DNA of 64,000 nucleotides from Rhizoclosmatium globosum (lineage: Eukaryota > Chytridiomycota > Chytridiomycetes > Chytridiales > Chytriomycetaceae). Under the pieces are notes generated by a model, which had not been told where the DNA came from, did not search any database, and worked only from the letters and a program-made list of their open reading frames with translations. Positions 44,535 to 56,698 of this stretch are shown in pieces (within the stretch, counting starts at the first letter, position 1; each line of letters begins with the position of its first letter). The DNA is taken from positions 124,001 to 188,000 of the forward strand of contig MCGO01000067.1 of assembly GCA_002104985.1 (NCBI GenBank), written 5' to 3'. Both the position numbers and the translations under genes were made by a program.

Positions 44535-47416
44535 ATGGAAGGACGTGCTCGCAGCCGAAGCCGGGCTCCTACTTCAACCAAATCAGCTCTTAGAACAGTG
44601 AAAACAACGCGAGGAAGAAAGGCCACGCGGACAGCGAGCAAGGAAGAAGTGCCTTCCCCCACACTCAAACCAAGTGGATCCACAGAACTACCCCTCGACC
44701 AGCCAAGTCTCACAGCCCTTCTCCTCTTCATCCTTCTCGCCGTCTCTCTCAACAGCCTCAACATCTCCACACCAATCACATTTGCCCCACTCAAACAGAA
44801 ACTCGCTGCTCTAAAGCGATACCTCTTCCGCTCCAAATTCCCCACAGACTTACCCCCAAACGTAGCTCCATGGCCCTCCTTCCGCGCAAACTGCGAAAAC
44901 ACAGGTTTCGTGCCGATGCGGACACACACAAAAGAGCAGCCCCAACCAGCACAATACTGGTCCTTCCAAACCGGCCGTGGAATCTTTTCCGTCCCTGCAA
45001 TCTCGAGCGACTCACACGTTCTGATTGGAAGCGCGGACCGGAAGTTTTACGCGTTGGATGAAGCGACGGGGCAAGAGATTTGGAATATCCCGACAGGAGA
45101 GATTATAGACAGTGCAGGTGCGATTCATGGGTCTAATATTATTTTCGCGAGTGGTGATGGGCATGTGTATAACGCGTCGATTGCGACGGGAGAGATTCAT
45201 TGGAAGTTTGCTGCGCATCACCAGGAAAACACGAAAGATGAGAATGAGGGGTTGACATGTGGAGAGGCGGAATTTATTGTTGCGAATGGAGGGACTAGTA
45301 CTTGGTTTGAAGGACAGGTGCAAATTTCGCCTATTGATGGACGTATTTATATTGGAAATGATGACTACAGAATGTATTCAATCTATGCAAATGGAACGGA
45401 AGCATATAGTTTTTACCCTGGTCCACTCCCGTACGGTACTATTTGGAGTGGTCCGGCAATCACCAGAAGCGGGAGTGTGATTGGATCTTCGATGAATGGA
45501 AAGTACTTTAAGCTGGACAAGAACGGAAAATGTATCTGGTTCCACGAAGAAATGAACTCTATATCCAGTGGTCCTGCAGTTGAAGCTGATTTAAAATTGG
45601 TCTTTATTGGGTCATGGAATGGAGTTATGAAAGGAGTGAATCACACTACTGGTCACACTGGTGAGCTTTGAGCCATAAAAGCCTATAAGTATTAATATTC
45701 AACAGTCTGGACTTTCACTGCCGCTGATCAGATTTATGGAGGAGCTGCTGTTGATGCAGCACGTCGTCAAATATACTTTGGAAGCCAAGATGGTGTCTTT
45801 TATGCGCTCAACTCCGAAACTGGAAAGTCTGTCTGGCGTTTCCGCGTCAACTATCCGATTCGAACGTCTCCCGCACTAGCTCTGGACGCCGTTTACTTTG
45901 GAGCAGCAAATGGAATGATTTATGCTTTGAATCCCGCAAACGGAGACCTGATTTGGGCCTTTGATACTACAGAGGTACGTTCAAATAAGGTTTTTTGCAA
46001 TCAAGATTGAATCAACTTTGGCAACAGGATCCAGATCATCGTGAAATCAATGCCTCACCTGCTCTCGGCCATGCCTCTGTTATTTTCGGTTCTGAGGATG
46101 GACGTATTATATCTGTTCCATACCGCTACTGCCTCGATGAGAGAACCAAAAACGACAAAAGATGTTTTAGGGACTCTGCCTCAATCGGAGTCACGTCTGA
46201 TGAGGGCAGAAACCTTTACTATGTCTACCCAGGAGGCATCATCTCTCGCACAATCCCAGACGGCTTCCCCATTGAAGGAGAATTCCACATTCGACTCCTT
46301 ATTGTTGCCGACAACAAAACTCGTCCAGCCCACGTTTTAAGCGCCACTGCAGAACTAAGTCCAGCAACCACAACTCTCGTTGTCGACTACCTTTCCACAT
46401 CTGGAAGCATCCTCATTACCCGTAAGGAAGACTTCCTCGCCAGTGACACAACATACAACCTCACCGTAACAATGTTTGACAACTCAATGGCATCCACAAA
46501 AAAGACCTTCACATTCCAAACGGCACCTCAAATTCCACCCGCCCCAAAGGCTCCTGCAGTCAACGGCGACAAAGTCACAACTCTACATGTATACAACTTA
46601 AAACCATCGTACCCACCCTCATGGATCTCTCTCAACCAAATCGGGTTCGACTCAGTCAACCTCCTAGCATCCACAATCCACATCTTCAACAAAACCTCAT
46701 ACCTCCTCTGGATTGCAGCAGGACACTTGAACCAAGACTCTACAATCACGTTAGACCCGACAACACCAACGCTCGCACCAGGGGTCCTCACAATGCATCC
46801 AAACAACAGGACGTTTCAGCTTGTGTCGCAGTTCTCGCTGATTACGGGGGGTCCACCGATTCCAATGACTGCGTTCACGGTTTCGTCGCATTTTGATGTG
46901 GATGGGACGTTTGGGACGAAGGGTACGCCGAGTTGGATGAGTTGGAGTTCGTGGTGTGGGGATAGTATTTCGTCGTTGATTGGGGCGATTCAGACGAATA
47001 TGTGTTCTTCGAGGGGTCGGATTGTTACGGTGGGTGCTGCAAGGGGACGGATTTATGGAACGGTTTTGGGGGAGAGGAATAAAAATTGGGGAGTTAAGAA
47101 GGTTGGGGTGAAGGCGAGTGGGTGGTTGGGGACTGAGTATTTGGTTACGGCGCAGATTGGAAGTGTGAAGAAACTTGGAGATGAGGAGCAGTTGCCCATT
47201 TTTGGGATTGTGTTGTTTGATGATCGGAAGCAGGTTCCGGTGTTTGTGGATTATAAGGCTGGTTTGAAGATTGAGAAGCAGAGTGAGGGTGTTGTAGTTT
47301 CTTTGACAGTTCCTAGCTCGTCTTGGATTGGTGGAGACGAAGTGAATAGTGTGAGAGTTGTTGTAATGGTGGATATGTTCCCAGCTTACAACGGAGTTGT
47401 GACTGTGCAGCACTAG
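44535..47416 (+). CDS. PQQ-type beta-propeller membrane protein
   Basis: Exons 44535-45660, 45706-45974 and 46028-47416 give 927 residues. After a basic, Ser/Thr-rich N-terminal tail there is one membrane segment (LTALLLFILLAVSLNSLNIS), so the bulk is probably lumenal or extracellular. Propeller blades repeat the pattern FYALDEATGQEIWNI, HVYNASIATGEIHWKF, FYALNSETGKSVWRF and IYALNPANGDLIWAF, as in quinoprotein dehydrogenase and BamB-like domains. The C-terminal 400 residues are beta-rich and unassigned. I see no proof that PQQ is bound; the fold may be structural or sensory. An in-frame ATG at 44484 is possible. Confidence 0.75.
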
Positions 47417-47588
47417 TTCACTGGTATTCCTGTTTCTTGTTTATGTTTCAAGTGCGTATCAAATAAATAGAAAGAGTGAGCTACAATGAGTGTCGATGTG
47501 ATTGAGTGTATTCGAGAAACTTTCGATGTCCAACTCGAAGAATATATAAACAACCGGTAATTTCTGGAGCTAACATAGCGATAATGGT

Positions 47589-48287
47589 TTATTGCGATGT
47601 CTCTTTTACGAGGTTTCTGAGGACAAGAATAACTGTTGATAAGTTGGGTTAGTCAAGTCGCGTGAATAATGAAAGTAAGCAAAAGAAGATGACGGATTCT
47701 TGTGAATCATCTGTATGATCCATAGAAGAGGCGAGGAATGGGGTGGTATACTCACCAGAATCTCCTCTCAGGAACAGTTTGCTGATGAAGCGATCCTTGT
47801 TCACTGGTTTAGCCTTCTTCTTTCCCTTTCCAGCTTGAGGAGTTTCGGTCCACATCTTAATAGGCGAGGTTAGTTGAATGCGCAGTCTCCAAAGTCATTC
47901 TCGATTCCCCAACGCGCATCTCATAGTCCAGGCCCCACCAAAACACCATCTCCTAGGGTGATACACACCTCCTTCACGTTCTCCAAGACCATATTGCAGT
48001 GTCTGTCGCTGTTGAGAAAGTTGTTAGGACAACATCGCTTTGGAACAACAACAGACTTACAAAGCCTTTACTCTAGCAAGCAGTTTTCTGTTGTTTCTGC
48101 AAGAAATCAGGATTTGAGTGTTGTTCTTGACTGACTGTGTGAGGACGGAGAGAGGGCCGTTGTTGAATTCCTCCTGCTCGAGGGCCCGGAGCTCCTCCTC
48201 GCTCATTTCAGCCCTAAGTGTAAGAAGTAGGGTTAGCATTGGCCTAGGAGGCAGCAAGTAGGCAGGTGGTTACTTTGGTTTCGACAT
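47589..48287 (-). CDS. SMD2: Small nuclear ribonucleoprotein Sm D2
   Basis: This is one of the seven Sm-ring proteins on spliceosomal U1, U2, U4 and U5 RNAs. Five exons rebuild the protein: a 14-nt first exon (48287-48274, MSKPK), 48213 onward ([20 protein letters not shown]), then [34 protein letters not shown] and a last exon ending [12 protein letters not shown] at 47589. Sm1 and Sm2 motifs are clear ([20 protein letters not shown] and [19 protein letters not shown]). The start lies 65 bp from the divergent NDUFA13 start. Confidence 0.93.
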
Positions 48288-48352
48288 TCTACTTTGATTA
48301 GTTTGGATACACTTCCTTTTTTCTCAACCAACAACCAACAACCACCAACAAA

Positions 48353-49510
48353 ATGTCGTCGCCCGTTGTCGGAGTTCAGGACCGGCCACCGTTGATGCCG
48401 GAGACAATCAAGTTCACGCGCTACTACCCGCGAAGGGGACCCTCTGGCGCCGTGGTCTTTATCGGAATGTTCAGTGTGATGGGCGTGGGCTGGTACTACA
48501 CGGCCCAGAACAACCACGAAAGAAGGTTTGTTTGTTTGGTTTGGTTATTCGTGTTTAATTGGTGCTTATTGATGCGTGCGTGCGTGTGAATCAGAGAGAT
48601 CCGTCGTGAGAAGGCCTGGGCTCGTATCTCGCTTGTTCCTTTGCTCCAGGCTGAGACAGACCGTGATGTCGTGAGTACTATGCCATCGATTCTTTGTTTG
48701 GAAGTAGGCGAAGTGTAGCTGGATTGGATGGACTGGATCTGCCTGAGGAAGCATCAATCAGTGCCTTACTCAACCTACCAACTTAAAACATCAAAAACCA
48801 CCCTTCTTACTCCACAAAACCCCCCGTTCCAGGTCCGTCGTCTCTCTTCTGCCGCCGCAAAAGAATCAGAACTCATGTCCCACTCCCCTGTCGACAAGAA
48901 CTGGTCCGCTATCGACTTGAAGACCCCAGTCAAGGGAATTGCTCGTTACGGTGCCTTTGATGAAACTAGACAGGAGGCTCAACCAGTCTACCACACTGAA
49001 CGCTACGTTGCCCCCACTTACTTGTTTGTCGCTCCAGACTCAGACGAAAGAATCGATGCCCAATGGTGGAGAGGAACCAAGTTCTTTACTCTCAACCCTC
49101 CTTACCACAACCGGTAATTGTTTTGAGCAATAGTTTTTGGATTGGAGCTTCTGGAGAAGAGAAGGAGTCCTTGTGTGACCAATGCGAGCAAATTATGAGT
49201 GACGAGTGGAGTTACGAAATAATCTGACAGAGTGGGAGGGAGCGGGAGGGCGACGCAGGACGATAATGTCGAGCAAAGAATTAGACGGGAGTGGGACGGA
49301 GTAAAGAATGCGACGAAGTCGCAAGAAAATAATTCTAGCTAGTAGACCAACCAAAGAATTAGACAGAGTCCGATGGATCGACGAAGTCGAAATGAATTTG
49401 AGATTGCGACGGACGAAAAAGGATCGTCTTTTCTTCTCTTTTATATAAGCAACTAACACAATTTTTATAGTGCCGACTGGAAGGGAAAGAAGGACCCAAT
49501 CAACGAGTAA
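48353..49510 (+). CDS. NDUFA13: NADH dehydrogenase complex I subunit NDUFA13 (GRIM-19)
   Basis: This is an accessory membrane subunit of mitochondrial complex I. Exons 48353-48525, 48595-48670, 48833-49113 and 49471-49510 give 189 residues. The N-terminal pattern DRPPLMPETIKFTRYYPRRG leads into one membrane helix (GAVVFIGMFSVMGVGWYY), followed by EKAWARISLVPLLQAETDRD, the most conserved block of the family. The last intron (49114-49470, 357 bp) is far longer than others here and is full of short repeats; its last exon encodes only the end, ADWKGKKDPINE. Confidence 0.9.
49193..49440. repeat. Hairpin and direct repeats in the last NDUFA13 intron
   Basis: The purine-rich intron holds two short palindromes with the same GAA loop (GCGACGAAGTCGC and TCGACGAAGTCGA). 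There are two copies of AAAGAATTAGAC and several GGGAG/GGGACGG repeats. There is no ORF. Confidence 0.6.
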
Positions 49511-49727
49511 AGAATGGATTGTTTATTCACCTTCTATCAAACCTACAATCGATGCTTTCAATAAAGCTTCAATTTACCCGCTTCATCGATATTTTTTTGG
49601 ATGTGAGCGGCAAGCGTTTCCCCTTAATTTGACATACCGAATCATATTGAATCACCATTGTTGATTTGGTCAGCGCATTGTTTGAACCCGGCTCGGCAAG
49701 AAAAGTTCCCGCCAAAATCTTGACCAA

Positions 49728-51971
49728 ATGCAAGTCACTGCTACTGTTCTCACAGCATTGCTATCTTGTGCTGTAGCTGTAGAGGGAGCTGCCACTACAG
49801 CAGGATGGCGAATTATGAGTAAGTCTCAACTGTTGTAGTGAAGACAGGGACTTTCCTGGCTTTCCCCTTCACTCTTTCCAGCTTGTGACTTATCCCACCC
49901 CAAAACAATCAGACGGAATCACCGGCTCCTTCTGCCTTCACTCTCTCCTCCTTCCTGGAAACGTTCTCATGTGCATCGAACGACCTCACACACATCCTGT
50001 GAGTTTCAGTCTGACTCATTCTTGCTTCCAATCAAAAAACTCATTTCATCTTTGGCTGCCACGCCTCATCGAATTTGTAGTACCCTTATATCAACCCAAA
50101 CACGAATGGATTGACTGTCGCGCTTATTACCATTGACCCGAACGCCGGAAACATTACCTGTGTGTGACCTTGTTCACCCCTTCCACCAAATTTACTGATT
50201 GCACCACAATAGATAACAACAACAGTCCTGTAAAGTATAATGCATTCTGTGCGGGGCATTCTCAAGCTGCCGATGGAGGTGTTTGGGTTATTGGTGGCGA
50301 TCCCCAAGAATCTACACCAACCTATGACGCATCGATCGCAGAAAACAAGCCGGATGATAAGACTTTCTTGTTTTATGGAATCGATCGTGTGCGTAAGTTC
50401 AACTTGGGGCCATCTGCTAGTGCAGCTGATGTGAAGGGTACTTGGGATGAGGATGCCAAGATGACAACTGCACGGTATGTATCGTTTTTTTGTGCTTTGA
50501 GTTTGCTAATACTTCTAATGCTTGCAGTTGGTACCCAACCGTCCTTACTCAAGGCGACGGAACAGTATTTATCACATCGGGATCCCTCAAGAACATTGAC
50601 TTTGAAGACCTGAGCGTAACCAACAACCCAACCTACGAATTCTATCCTCCAAAATACAGTCCCAATATCTTCAGCTCCGTTCTAAACTGGGCATTCCCTC
50701 ACAACTTGTATCCTATGGCGTTCCAACTTCCGTCTGGCAAAATCTTTATGATGGTATCGAACCGCACAGTCTTGATTGACCCGAAAGTAGACCCTGGAAA
50801 CACAGAAGCGAATACCGTCGAAATCGCGTCTGTCCCAGCCATTGACCATGCCCCCTGGATTTACCCACACACACCAACAGCGTTCTTGATGCCTATGAAA
50901 GAGTCAACCGGCTACGTTGCCGAGGTTGTGATTTGTGGAGGAAGCAAGAATAGTACATCGTATGCTGCCGCGGATTGTCTTTCTATCCAGCCTGACGTTC
51001 CAGGGGCACAATGGAAGACGTTGGCAAGCCTTCCTCATGCGAGATTGATGCCTGAAGCAACTATTCTGCCTGATGGAACGATTTTGTTCACGAATGGAAT
51101 GGGGTGGGGACAGGCGGGAGGTAACGGTGGCCAGGCGCAGTACGCTGCAGCTCCTGTTTTCCCAAGCGACTTGTATGATCCTGTTGCAAACAAGTGGACA
51201 ACTGTGGGTACCGCGCAGGTTGCTCGATCGTACCACAACGGCGCTATTCTTCTTTCTGATGGAAGTGTGATTACAACTGGAAATGAGATGGCCAACTATT
51301 TGGACTTTTGGGGAACTCCAACTGCAGTAGGACCTGATCGTGATTTTGCAAAGATGAGTTCGGCGTATAAGCAAGATTGTTATCCTGTTGTTGAAAAGGC
51401 GTGCACGAATCCGTATGAGTACCGTATCGGTATGGATTATTTGTGATTTTGTATACTGAGTCGTACTGAATGCTTTTATGATACAGAACAATTCTCTCCA
51501 CAGTACCTCTTTAATGGGCCCCGTCCAATCATCAAACCGTTCCCATCAACTCAGACATTCACTTACAACTCGACAATCAGTGTCTCCCTTGATCCGTCTG
51601 GCGCACCTGTAACTCGTATCACCTTAGTTAGATACACAACAACAACGCACTCGACAAACACGGACCAGCGGCTGTTGGAACCAACGCTTCTGTATTTGAG
51701 CTCAACCCAAGCAATCTTTAGAATTCCAGCGAACCCTAACCTTGCTGTTCCTGGAAATTGGCATTTGTTTGCGTTGAGTGACAAGGGTGTTCCAAGTGTT
51801 GCAGAGAGAATCTTGATTGGCGCTGGGGATGTAACGAATGCTCAGATTCCAAGTGGTCCTTCTGGGGTATCTACTGCAGCTGCAGGTACAAAGAGTGGTG
51901 CCATGGATGGAAGAGTGAGTGGAGTTGAAGTTTTGGGATTGGCTGTTGCATTGTGGTGGGTCCTGGCATGA
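49728..51971 (+). CDS. Copper radical oxidase, glyoxal-oxidase type (first paralogue)
   Basis: This is a secreted oxidase of the galactose/glyoxal oxidase family, which makes H2O2 from aldehydes or alcohols. Exons 49728-49818, 49913-49998, 50081-50159, 50213-50474, 50528-51429 and 51487-51971 give 634 residues. There is a signal peptide (MQVTATVLTALLSCAVAVEG). Expected active-site residues are all visible: the cross-linked Cys in NAFCAGHS and Tyr in RWYPT, Tyr-His in RSYHNGAILLSDG, and the final His in THSTNTDQR. The C terminus is Ser/Gly-rich and ends hydrophobic, as for a GPI anchor. A close paralogue follows directly. Confidence 0.9.
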
Positions 51972-52100
51972 ACATTTCTTTCTTCTTCATATTGTCATTT
52001 ATAGCATTAAATTCAGTGTAAAACATCTCATAAGATTGATTGATTTGTTTCGATTTTTGTGAGTCCACAATCGATTCCCAAATTGAAACTTTCCACCAAA

Positions 52101-54201
52101 ATGCAACTGCCGCTTCTTGCCGTTGCCATTGCCACGGCCTCTACTGTTTCAGCAGCAGCATCTGCACCAGGATGGAGAATCATGAGTGAGTTGCACCAGT
52201 TGAAGGGGCTGCGACTAGGAACCCTGTTACTAATTTGGGACTTCATTCAGACGGCATCACTGGATCCTTCTGTGTCCACAACGCCCTTCTTCCAGGAAAT
52301 AGATTGATGTGCATTGAGCGTCCACACACACATCCAGTGAGCACCCAGGCCCCTTGCCACCAACACACTGTCTTAACCCACCCACCCCCTTCATTCACCA
52401 GTACCCATACCTCAACCCAAACACAAACGGTCGTACTTCAGTAATCATCCAGATTGACCCAGACGCCGGAACAATCGACCCAAAAGTAAACGCTCTCTCC
52501 TACAACGCTTTCTGTGCCGGCCACTCACAGGGAGCCAACGGTGAGATCTGGGTCGTCGGAGGAGACAGACAATTCAGTACAACATCGTTTGATGCTAGTA
52601 TCTATGATGCGAATGGGAACCCTCCAACGGGAGATCCGGCGGGAAACACTTTCTTAAACCCGGGAATTGATCGCATTAGAAAGTTCACACCGGGTGATGG
52701 GGCTGCGGGCACTTGGGATGAGAGTGTGCAAATGTCTAGTGGAAGATGGTATCCTACTGTAGTCACCATGTATGATGGAGAGTAAGTTCATCAATGTGTC
52801 TTGGTTTTGATTGATTCCATCAATGACTCAACTACGTTACATAGTCTCTTTATTGCCTCTGGAAGTTTAAAGAACCTTGTCTTTGAAGACTTGACCGTCA
52901 CCAACAATCCAACATATGAGTTTTATCCACAACGTTTTGGAAAGGCTGAATTCACTAACGAAATCATTCGATGGGCTTTCCCTCACAATTTGTACCCTGT
53001 TGGTGAGTAATCAATCAATTGATATGACTTTCGACTCACCTTAACTGCAGCTTTCCAACTTCCATCGGGTAAAATCTTTATGATGGTTTCCAACAGAACT
53101 GCCACCATTGACCCAACAATTGACCCTGGAAACAATGAAGCCAACGTTAACGAGCTTAGAAATGTCCCAGCCATTGATCATGCACCATGGATTTACCCTC
53201 ACACTCCAACATCGTTCTTGATGCCCATGTACGAAAAGACTGGATACGTTGCGGAAGTTGTCATTTGTGGTGGAAGCAAGAACACAACATTCATGGCCTC
53301 CTCCGACTGTTTTTCAATTCAACCAGATAACCCACTTGCAGACTGGAAAGCCTTACCCAACATGCCAAATGCACGATTGATGCCTGAAGCGACTTTGCTT
53401 CCAGATGGAACCGTCTTGTTCACCAACGGCATGGGATGGGGTCAAGCTGGAGGAGATGCTGGTCAGACTCAATACGCTGCTCGTCCAGTCTTTGCCACGG
53501 ATTTGTACGACCCTGTAGCAAACAAGTGGTCGACTGTTGAATCGGCCAAAATTATGCGTTCTTACCACAATGGTGCGGTTCTTTTGAGCGACGGAAGTGT
53601 CATCACCACTGGAAACGAGATGGCCAACTATTTGGAATTCTGGGGAAATTACGACGCAATCGGTCCACTTGCTTCATTCGTTAACGACCAAAACGGAAAA
53701 AATGCCTCATGCTTCCCTTCGAATATAACGGGTGTCTGCACTCTGCCATGGGAGATGAGGGTTGAGCAATACTCTCCACAATACCTTTTCAATGGACCCC
53801 GTCCAGTTTTGGCTTCAATTTCCTCCGGAACAAAGTTTACGTACAACAGTACTGTTGGAATCAGTCTGGACCCCAAGGGAGCTCCGGTCACTCGTATCAC
53901 ACTGATTCGTTACACAACTACTACTCACTCTACCAACACTGACCAGCGTTTCATTGAGCCTGTGCTTCTCTTTGTGAACTCAACTTACGCTGTATTCCGT
54001 ATTCCTCCAAACGGAAAGATTGCCCCACCTGGAAACTGGCATATTTTCGGACTTTCAAAGGATGGAGTTCCTAGTGTGTCACAAGCTGTCCTTTTCGGTT
54101 CTGGACCAGCCACTTCTGTTCCTATTCCAACCACTTCTGGTGCATTGGAGAAGAGTGTCGCCCTCTTCATGGCTGTCCTCGTTGCTACTTTGGCTCTTTA
54201 G
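52101..54201 (+). CDS. Copper radical oxidase, glyoxal-oxidase type (second paralogue)
   Basis: Exons 52101-52185, 52251-52336, 52402-52781, 52845-53002 and 53051-54201 give 619 residues. There is a signal peptide (MQLPLLAVAIATASTVSAAA). Copper and radical residues match those of the first paralogue (NAFCAGHS, RWYPT, RSYHNGAVLLSDG, THSTNTDQR). The C terminus is hydrophobic, suggesting a GPI anchor. Two introns are shared with the upstream copy and others differ, so the tandem duplication is not recent. Confidence 0.9.
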
Positions 54202-54272
54202 AGTTTTTGTGGCAAATGAATGACATCATAATTATTTCCTTTTAAGACATCATTAAAGTACACTTAAAGAAA

Positions 54273-55175
54273 ATGGATGGAGAGATGTCGGTTGGATGTT
54301 CCTCATACCTTCCATCCTTTGTAGAGACATTCTCCCGTCCATCACCTTACTATGTTGCCGATGCCCTGTAAGTCAGTCACTGTCCTGCCTGCGGATTCTC
54401 TAGTCCAAGTCAATCTGAGTTTGGGGCACAACTACCTTCACCATACACATCTGAAACCGGCTTCAAGGGCGTCCTCTCTGCGACACCTTGTGCAATCGCT
54501 GGGTCGTGTTGTGTTGGAAAACAGTGCGGAACCTGGGCAGGTCCCCACTTGACAACTGGCACTCAATGCTTCCAATTTGGAACAATCGAAATGGAAGCGT
54601 ACCTTGACATGCCCCAAACAACGAATGGAATGTTTTTTCTCGGTGGTTACATTCAAGGAACTCAGACGGCTGTGGATGGGCCAGGAGACTCTGTTTCATG
54701 GAACGAGATTGACGTTGGACTCAAAGTGAACGCCAACTCTTCATTTGAGTTCCATCCGACGTACTTTAGTCCAATTGAGAGCGAAGTTGTGCAATACTTT
54801 CCTGCAAGTTATAGTCGGTCTTGGCACAAGTATCGAGTTGAATGGACCCCAACGTCACTGGAATGGTTTGTGGACGGCATTTCTGCCAGAAGAGTAGTAC
54901 CAGCAGTGGGAAATCCCGTTCCTTGGAGAGCTATGGATAGCCGAATCATTTTCAGAACGTTGAATCAAAAAGACGTGACTTCACCCGACGCTACGATTTA
55001 CATCCGAAAGATAACATACACTCCAAGTGGCTCAAACAACTCCACGATAAGTGGAGCTTCGGGCGCGAATGCGATTCCATCAACAATCAGCACAACTGGC
55101 ACTCGTTCAGCTGCTGCAAAAAAGCCATTCTTATCAATTATCATTATTAATCTAGTTATTGCTCTGCTATCCTGA
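54273..55175 (+). CDS. GH16-like glucanase fold protein lacking one catalytic Glu
   Basis: Exons 54273-54367 and 54404-55175 give 288 residues. The GH16 core includes FGTIEMEAYLDMP, NGMFFLGGYIQGTQT, HKYRVEWTPTSLEWFVDG and YIRKITYTPSG. The signature that is normally E-x-D-x-E reads NEIDVGLKV: nucleophile Glu and Asp are there but the acid/base Glu is Gly. The tail is Ser/Asn-rich with a hydrophobic end (FLSIIIINLVIALLS), typical of a GPI signal. The first exon has no clear signal peptide, so the true start may be elsewhere. Confidence 0.7.
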
Positions 55176-55221
55176 AATGTCAATTTGAATACGAGATCAT
55201 GAGCTTTATTTGATGAACAAT

Positions 55222-56480
55222 TTACAAGTAAACTAGAAGTGATCCCACCAACAAAAAGAAAGCAGTTTCGTATCCAACGAAGCTTCCTGCGCTCGATGAT
55301 TTGGCAGTCGCAAGACTCAACTCAACTGTCCAACCCAACGCGATCTTGGCAAAAACAGCAACGTGGGTCATGTTGACCACATCAAGTGTGTCTAAAGGAG
55401 ATCCATCTGGTTTGACCATATCGTTGTAAGGAAACGTGTTCTTGATACCAGATTCCATTAACATTGCGGATTCAAAACCATAACGTGTCCAAGAAAAGTT
55501 GTCAGAACACAATTCCTCATCACACTTTTGACCTCCAACCTGTGGAAGACCGGAATCTTGTGTTGATTGATTAGTTAAAACTACAGGTACTATGAATGAA
55601 CTCACAAGTCGCCACAACAGAACTGATAAACTTTGTAGCTGGAGCAGTAGACTCACTCGAAAAGATTCCCACAATGGGAGTTGTCCTTGCCCGAACGTAC
55701 CCTGTCTGGTCCAAATTCAAATATCCTACAACATCGCGTCCTTGTTTAGCATATTGTCTCGCAATCTCGATACTCCCATACAACCCGACTTCTTCAGCCG
55801 CATACCAATGGAACTCAAGCGCACGGCCAGGAATAAACCCTTGCGTTGTCAAAACGCGAAGTGCTTCAAACACAGAAGTCGAGCCGGATGAACAGTCATC
55901 GGCGCCTGGGTTCGGTCCATCGATTGCATCCTCATTCCCTTTAGTTCCATTCGTAGCGGTATCAAAATGGGATCCAATGATAATCGTTCCCTTGAAACCA
56001 TCAGCTGGAGGCGTTGCAGATTCGTACCTGGCGATCACGGATGGCTGGATAAATCCGGTATGATTAAACAAAGATATAGTGAGCTTTGTTCCTGCGGGAA
56101 CGGGGAGCTCTTTGCAACGAGCTGCAATCTTAAAAGGATTGTCAATATAGACGGCTTAATGAAGAGAGAAATCTAACCCAATTGGCGGCGTCGACTCCGT
56201 TTTTGGATGTGTAGAAGCGCTCAGGAAAGAGAGTGAGGCCAGTGAGGAACTTGGTGACTTCTGGAATCGAGACCTTGGTGAGAAGTGGAGTAACAGCGGA
56301 CTGTTGGGAACAAGTAGATGGCATTGCTAGCGACGATGCTGGCGCCTTAGGAGGGTTTGTTTCTCCTGCAATAGCGCTTCCAGTTCTACCATTCTGAGAC
56401 GCTTTTCCGTCTTCGTCGAGGGCAGACACTTGGATGGCAAGAAGGAGGAAGGGAACAAGCAATAAGCCCATCAACTTCAT
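55222..56480 (-). CDS. Secreted M28 zinc aminopeptidase, third paralogue
   Basis: Exons 56480-56178, 56128-55606 and 55556-55222 give 386 residues. There is a signal peptide (MKLMGLLLVPFLLLAIQVSA). Motifs are GSHFDT, NPGADDCSSG, AAEEVGLYGS and YLNLDQTGY. The position of the last His ligand is Lys (DMVKPDGSPLDT). A hydrophobic C terminus (ETAFFLLVGSLLVYL) suggests GPI anchoring, unlike the other two. Intron phases after the Trp of AANW and after VAT are shared with the paralogues at 41393 and 43166. Confidence 0.88.
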
Positions 56481-56698
56481 TGTTTCAGGCTTTTTTTCGC
56501 ATCCTTTGAAACAAACAAGCATTTTTCTTTCAACTTCGTGGATGAGGCTGTGTCATCGCCGGATCAGTTGTTGATACCTGTGATTGTTATTAACCATTCA
56601 CCAAAATCGAGGCTGGCTGATCTGCAATGAAATGATATCGAGTTAACTAAATTCCCCTTACTTTATTACGCAGTAATATGCTTTGAATAAAAATACGT

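Noticed and set aside
46751..47413. Long minus-strand ORF opposite the PQQ propeller gene
   Set aside because: Its composition is rich in His, Asn, Arg, Thr and Pro, as expected from the complement of coding sequence, and it has no domain. It is a shadow frame.
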